NCBI RefSeq assembly: GCF_024171945.1
Contig: NZ_JAMTCR010000003.1
Coordinates: 424,211 to 488,210, forward strand
Direction of reading: 5' to 3'
DNA: 64,000 bases
Source of the DNA: Actinokineospora globicatena
GTDB lineage: Bacteria; Actinomycetota; Actinomycetes; Mycobacteriales; Pseudonocardiaceae
Positions 60,303-64,000 of this stretch are shown piece by piece (within the stretch, counting starts at the first letter, position 1; the number at the start of each line of letters is the position of its first letter). The notes under the pieces are model-generated. The model was not told the DNA's origin, searched no databases, and saw nothing but the letters and a program-made list of their open reading frames with translations. A program made the position numbers and the translations under genes.

Positions 60303-61631
60303 CTACCTGGCGGGTGTGGGCCAGCGGTGGTGGGTGCGATCGATGACGAAGCGGTGGGTGTGGCGCCAGCCGGTGGAGCACGGGGTGGCGTTGGTGAGGT
60401 GGGGGTGATGAACGGGGAGATCGGCGTGGGTGTGTTCGACGGTGTCGGGGCCATGCCAGGTTCGGGTGGCTTGGAGGAGACCTGCGGCGGCTAGGGCTGT
60501 GAGGGTGGCCAGGGTGAGGGCGGGGCCGAGCAGGGTGCCGAGTAGGCCCGCGAGCAGGTAGGTGCCGAGCCATTGCGCGTGGGACAGGGCGTACTGGGCG
60601 GCGAAGAGGGCTGGTAGGTCGCCGGGGTGCGCGGATATCCGGATCAGCCTGCCGACCGGGGTGAGCACGGCCGAGTACGCGACACCGAGCAGTGCCCACA
60701 GGCCGAGTAGTGGCACCCAGCGCACGCCGACCAGCCAGAACGTCGCGGCGCCGACCGCCATCAGAGCCACGAGGGCCGCGCAGGCACGGATCATGACTGC
60801 GCGTTCCGGACGGCGGTCGAGTACCCGGGGTAGGGCGAGTGCGGCGGTCATCGAGCCCGTGGCGAAGACCGCGAGGGCGACCGCGACGGCGGACGGCCCC
60901 AGGTGCAGTTCGGCGCGGACGAGGACGACTGTGTTCACCAGCACCATCGCGCCACCAGCGGCCGCGGCCAGGTTGAGGCCGAGTTGGGCACGCAGGCGCG
61001 GGGTGCGCAGGTAGACGCGGACGCCCTTGAGCGCGCGCTCGGCGAACGAGGTCGAGTCAGCATCGCGAGCGGGCAGCGTGAGAGACAGGACAAGCGCGGC
61101 CGAGATCAGGAACCCCGCGGCGGTCCCGACGAACAGCCACGAGAAGCTAATCATCGTCAGCAAGGCGGCCGCGAGGACCGGGCTGACCACGCCCTCGACG
61201 TCGTAAGCCATCCGCGAGAAGGACAGCGCGCGGGTGTAGTCGCGTTCGTCGGTCAGTACCGTGGGGATGACGGCCTGGAACGCCGGGGTGAACGTCGCCG
61301 CGGCCACCTGCAGCACCGCGACCAGCACGACCACCTGCCACACCGCGTCCACCCACGGCAGCGCGACCGCGACCGCGCACCGCACCAGGTCCATCGACAC
61401 GAGCAACGTCCGTCGCCCCACCCGGTCGGCCACCGCCGCCGCCAAGGGAGCCACCAGGACGTTGGCGATCATCTTCACCGCCAGGACCACGCCCAGCACG
61501 ACGCCCGCGCCCACCCCGGCGAGCTCATAGGCCAGCAGCCCCAGCGCGACGGTCGCCAGGCCGGTCCCCACCAGCGCGATCACCTGGGCGCCGAGCAACC
61601 GCCGGTAGGTGCGGTTCGACAGCACGGACAC
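60303..61631 (-). CDS. MFS transporter (DHA3-like, 12-TM)
   Basis: 442 residues from GTG 61631 with GGGAGGGAG upstream. VADRVGRRTLLVSMDLVRCA is motif A; about 12 helices follow. The family (MFS_3/TetV-like) includes macrolide and other drug exporters of actinobacteria. The C-terminal tail is His-rich (EHTHADLPVHHPHL, WRHTHRFVIDRTHHRW), which could bind metal but is otherwise unexplained. Substrate unknown. Confidence 0.86.
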   Translation of the reverse strand: MSVLSNRTYRRLLGAQVIALVGTGLATVALGLLAYELAGVGAGVVLGVVLAVKMIANVLVAPLAAAVADRVGRRTLLVSMDLVRCAVAVALPWVDAVWQVVVLVAVLQVAAATFTPAFQAVIPTVLTDERDYTRALSFSRMAYDVEGVVSPVLAAALLTMISFSWLFVGTAAGFLISAALVLSLTLPARDADSTSFAERALKGVRVYLRTPRLRAQLGLNLAAAAGGAMVLVNTVVLVRAELHLGPSAVAVALAVFATGSMTAALALPRVLDRRPERAVMIRACAALVALMAVGAATFWLVGVRWVPLLGLWALLGVAYSAVLTPVGRLIRISAHPGDLPALFAAQYALSHAQWLGTYLLAGLLGTLLGPALTLATLTALAAAGLLQATRTWHGPDTVEHTHADLPVHHPHLTNATPCSTGWRHTHRFVIDRTHHRWPTPAR

Positions 61632-61727
61632 GGCCGCTCCCTCCCCTGGCTTCCCGGCGAATATAGGTGCTCATGTGCGCACGCGACAACGGCGCAACAG
61701 CCAAGGATGTGCAGGTGGGGACCGGCT

Positions 61728-62039
61728 TCAGCAGCGCCACGGCCACAGGCGGGGCAGGTGGGGGTGGCGGGGGAACCGGGTGACGTCGTCCCAGGTGCAC
61801 CGGATCCGATTGGCTACCGCGACCACCCCGGGCACGCCCGCGACCACGTGGCCGACCAGGGGTGCCTGGCTGTCCCAATCGAGCCTGCCGACGAGCAGGA
61901 CCCTGCCGTTGTCCACAGCGGCCCGGACGAGGCTGGTGTCCACGCCCGCGATCGAGGGGAGGGCGACGTCTTCGATCTCGTCCAGGATGTCCTGGTCGCT
62001 GCGGTGGCCGGTGTCCTCGCAGTGCGATGTGGTGGTCAT
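61728..62039 (-). CDS. BON-domain protein
   Basis: 103 residues from the ATG complementary to 62037-62039 with AGGAGAGGAG upstream. ILDEIEDVALPSIAGVDTSL, VDNGRVLLVGRLDWDSQAPL and VPGVVAVANRIRCTWDD follow the BON pattern (about 60 residues with conserved central G and hydrophobics). BON domains bind phospholipids or occur in stress proteins. No signal peptide, so cytoplasmic. Confidence 0.78.
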   Translation of the reverse strand: MTTTSHCEDTGHRSDQDILDEIEDVALPSIAGVDTSLVRAAVDNGRVLLVGRLDWDSQAPLVGHVVAGVPGVVAVANRIRCTWDDVTRFPRHPHLPRLWPWRC

Positions 62040-62135
62040 GTCGGCTCCTCTCCTGCCTACCACCACAGTGACCCTCGCCCGCGCACGCCCACAGAGCCCG
62101 AGGGCTACGGGGACCAGGGCCTTCGGTCCCGGGGT

Positions 62136-62714
62136 TCAGCGGTGCACGTGCGCGCGTACTCCGTGCTGTCCGAACAGGATGAGGAGTTCGACGGCTCCAC
62201 CATCGGCGCTGCCGAGCCAGTGCGGGAGGGACGTGTCGAACTCGGCGGCCTCACCGGGCGGCAACCGCAGGTCGCGTTCGCCGTGCACCAGCCGCAGCTG
62301 TCCGTTGAGGACGTAGAGCCACTCGAAGCCGTCGTGGGTCTGCGGGGTCGGCTCCAGCGGTTCCGGGTGGGCCGGGATGAGCATCTTGAACGCCTGCACG
62401 CCGCCGGGTCGCCGCGACAGGGGGATGAACGTGAGGCCGAAGCGGTGGATCGGTTTGAGGTGGATGCGGGGGTCACCGGTGCGCGGGGCGCCGACGAGGT
62501 CGTCGAGCGGGACGTCGTAGGTGAGCGACAACGGCAGCAGCAACTCCAGGGTCGCGCGGCGCTGCCCACTCTCCAGGCGCGACAGGGTGCTCTCGGAGAC
62601 ACCGGTCCGCGCCGCGAGGTCGACCAGGGTGATCCCGCGATCCCGCCGCAACGCGCGCAGCCGGGGCCCGACCGCGCCGAGCACGTCGTCCGTTGTGCGG
62701 TCCACCCCGGCCAT
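62136..62714 (-). CDS. XRE-cupin transcriptional regulator
   Basis: 192 residues from ATG 62714. HTH: LRALRRDRGITLVDLAARTG, VSESTLSRLESGQRRATLEL. A C-terminal cupin (HDGFEWLYVLNGQLRLVHGE and LPHWLGSADGG) senses a small ligand, as in PuuR/SutR-like regulators. A perfect dyad overlaps its own start, so it is autoregulated, and it diverges from the DinB gene at 62796, a likely target. Confidence 0.88.
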   Translation of the reverse strand: MAGVDRTTDDVLGAVGPRLRALRRDRGITLVDLAARTGVSESTLSRLESGQRRATLELLLPLSLTYDVPLDDLVGAPRTGDPRIHLKPIHRFGLTFIPLSRRPGGVQAFKMLIPAHPEPLEPTPQTHDGFEWLYVLNGQLRLVHGERDLRLPPGEAAEFDTSLPHWLGSADGGAVELLILFGQHGVRAHVHR

Positions 62715-62733
62715 CTTGCCAGAACCGCAAGAT
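62713..62733. promoter_or_regulatory. operator overlapping the XRE-cupin start codon
   Basis: ATCTTGC (62713-62719) and GCAAGAT (62727-62733) are perfect arms with a 7-nt spacer, ending within the regulator's ATG. TTGC-N-GCAA sites are typical of XRE-cupin autoregulation and imply a leaderless regulator mRNA. Confidence 0.65.
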
Positions 62734-62795
62734 CCCGTGCCGGTTCAGCGCGGGGACGGCGACACTGACCGTCCACAAGTGATCGGAGAGCCGAG

Positions 62796-63260
62796 ATGCC
62801 CCGCCGCGACACCAGACCACCCCGGACCGCGGGCTTGCGCGATTTCCTCGACTACCTGCGGACCTCGGTCGCCGCGAAGGTCGTGGGAGCGCCCGAGCCG
62901 CACGTGCGGACAGCGCTGGTGCCCTCGGGGACGAACCTGCTCGGCCTGCTCAACCACCTGACCCACGTCGAGCGTTCGCTGTTCCTCGGCGAGGAGGTCA
63001 CCGACTGGCAGGCGACGTTCCAGGCCGCGCCGACCGACACCGTGGCCGACGTCGTGGCCCGCTACCGGTCGTCGATCGAGGAGGCCAACGCCGTGCTCGA
63101 CCGCTGCGACGACCTCGACGCACCGGTCCCCCGGCCGCGGTCGAGCCGTGCTGCCCCCAGCGTGCGGTGGGCCCTGACGCACATGGTCGAGGAAACGGCC
63201 CGGCACGCGGGGCACGCGGATATCCTCCGTGAACTGATTGACGGCAGCACGGGCCGCTGA
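62796..63260 (+). CDS. DinB family protein (DUF664, mycothiol transferase-like)
   Basis: 154 residues from ATG 62796 after GAGAGCC. LVPSGTNLLGLLNHLTHVER carries the first metal His, and LTHMVEETARHAGHADILRE the other two, the pattern of DUF664/DinB zinc proteins that use mycothiol. A long linker, DAPVPRPRSSRAAPSVRWAL, precedes the last helix. Divergent from the XRE-cupin regulator, it may be part of a detoxification pair. Confidence 0.86.
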   Translation: MPRRDTRPPRTAGLRDFLDYLRTSVAAKVVGAPEPHVRTALVPSGTNLLGLLNHLTHVERSLFLGEEVTDWQATFQAAPTDTVADVVARYRSSIEEANAVLDRCDDLDAPVPRPRSSRAAPSVRWALTHMVEETARHAGHADILRELIDGSTGR

Positions 63261-63278
63261 CTCGCGGCCGAGGGGGGC

Positions 63279-64000
63279 ATGGTGGTCGCTGAGTTGCGGG
63301 CCGAGGAGCTGGGCGTCCTCGCGGCGGGACCCGCGCGGGCGGTACAGGTAGCGGTCGTGTCACTGCTCGGGTCCGGCGCGCTACGGGATTCGCGGGACGG
63401 AGTGCTGAGCCCGGTGTCGGGTATGCGGCGCCCGGCGACGGCACTGGAGGACGTCGTGCTGGGGGCCGCGCCGATGCCCTTGCGCGGCTTGATCACGGTG
63501 GCAGCGGACAGCTCGGCGGCGCGGGACCTGCGGGACGGGTTGATCGCCCGCGGCTACCTGCGTTCACCGGCGGCACGCTCGGCGGCTCGGTGGTCCCGGC
63601 TGCTGGCGCTGGCGGGGGTGGTCGCCGTGTTCGTCGCGGCCGTGGCCGGATGGCTGCCGTTCTGGCTGGGCGCGGTCGGGGTCGTGGCCGGGATCGGGCT
63701 GGCGGTCTGGTTGGGACGCCGGGCCCGGCCGTTGACGAGCACCGGTCGGCTGGCGCTGCGCGAGCTGGACGCGATGGCGACGAAGTCGAACCGGATCGAA
63801 CTGGTGGCGCGGCACGGCCTCCTGGGGACCCTGAGCGGCCGTCGCGTGTGGAAGGTCCTGGGTCTGCCGGGGACGGTGATCTCGACGTTGAAGCAGCGTC
63901 CGCGCCGATCCCGCACCCGCTCGGGGTCAAGTTGTGGTGGCGGCTGCGGCGCGGGCCTGTCCTGCGGTGGCTCGTCCTGCGGCAGCGGCTCGTCGTGCGG
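63279..64000 (+). CDS. TIGR04222-type membrane protein, 3' end beyond window
   Basis: About 240 codons from ATG 63279 (MVVAELRAEELGVLAAG) after GAGGGGGG, open to the window end. The N-terminal half fits the TIGR04222 domain (LGVLAAGPARAVQVAVVSLL, GALRDSRDGVLSPVSGM). Two adjacent membrane helices follow (LALAGVVAVFVAAVAGWLPF; LGAVGVVAGIGLAVWLG). The last visible residues are Gly/Ser/Cys-rich (SCGGGCGAGLSCGGSSCGSG), the usual low-complexity tail of this actinobacterial family. Function unknown. Confidence 0.75.
   Translation, partial: MVVAELRAEELGVLAAGPARAVQVAVVSLLGSGALRDSRDGVLSPVSGMRRPATALEDVVLGAAPMPLRGLITVAADSSAARDLRDGLIARGYLRSPAARSAARWSRLLALAGVVAVFVAAVAGWLPFWLGAVGVVAGIGLAVWLGRRARPLTSTGRLALRELDAMATKSNRIELVARHGLLGTLSGRRVWKVLGLPGTVISTLKQRPRRSRTRSGSSCGGGCGAGLSCGGSSCGSGSSC

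Noticed and set aside
60903-62768. 621-codon plus-strand frame crossing three minus-strand genes
   Set aside because: Spans gene boundaries and a regulator with clear HTH and cupin motifs; no motifs of its own.

Overview
The window is very GC-rich DNA with many GTG starts, ATGA/GTGA stop-start overlaps, mycothiol-type DinB proteins, XRE-DUF397 regulatory pairs and a rifamycin-inactivation gene. This points to a filamentous actinomycete, most likely Pseudonocardiales (Actinokineospora/Saccharothrix-like); the genus cannot be fixed from the sequence alone. I see no rRNA, tRNA or CRISPR array.

Layout. 1-4.5 kb: end of a repeat-containing gene, then a flavin monooxygenase, a luciferase-like flavoenzyme and an alpha/beta hydrolase in one overlapping operon, a CBS-domain protein and a small unknown gene. 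4.6-8.7 kb: TetR regulator divergent from a taurine/sulfonate-type operon (permease, lipoprotein, ATPase, TauD-like dioxygenase). 8.7-12.6 kb: MerR regulator, DinB-like protein, a Rox-type rifampicin monooxygenase behind a rifamycin-associated element (RAE), and a methyltransferase. 12.6-18.7 kb: sparse region with a cutA remnant, two small secreted proteins and a 980-residue secreted YVTN/TIG/DUF11/RTX protein. 18.7-29.9 kb: a visibly less GC-rich, island-like stretch with a TadA/CpaF ATPase remnant and an intact prepilin peptidase, a class I FxLD lanthipeptide cluster (56-residue precursor, LanS-type methyltransferase, LanB, LanC, extra thiopeptide-type domain protein), its XRE/DUF397 regulator pair, a frameshifted second peptide methyltransferase, and a pentapeptide-repeat membrane protein. 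29.9-34.4 kb: aminoglycoside phosphotransferase, ABC exporter with divergent TetR, methyltransferase, GNAT. 34.5-37.5 kb: tyrosine recombinase divergent from a zinc-finger coiled-coil protein. 37.6-39.6 kb: erythromycin-esterase-like enzyme and a double-HTH MerR regulator. 39.6-44.3 kb: bacteriophytochrome kinase, GAF-PP2C phosphatase and single-domain response regulator. 44.9-48.6 kb: YCII protein, ECF41-like sigma factor, metal P-type ATPase with ArsR sensor.

The most unusual region is 48.6-60.2 kb. Eight minus-strand genes form one tightly coupled operon: LuxE/PaaK-like acyl ligase, IscU-like scaffold, NifS/IscS-like cysteine desulfurase, two U32 proteins resembling UbiU and UbiV, an acyl-CoA-dehydrogenase-like flavoprotein without an evident catalytic Glu, an acyl carrier protein and a fatty-acyl-AMP-ligase-like enzyme. 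It diverges, across a 28-bp dyad, from a BlaI/MecI repressor and a BlaR1-like M56 metalloprotease, followed by a flavin reductase, an SRPBCC protein and a 14-TM exporter. Inference: a biosynthetic locus in which an ACP-bound acyl chain is oxidised by iron-sulfur U32 proteins that bring their own cluster-assembly machinery, controlled by a proteolysis-relieved repressor. I know of no described pathway with this gene set.

The right end (60.3-64 kb) holds an MFS transporter, a BON-domain protein, an XRE-cupin regulator divergent from a DinB protein, and the start of a TIGR04222-type membrane protein that runs off the window.
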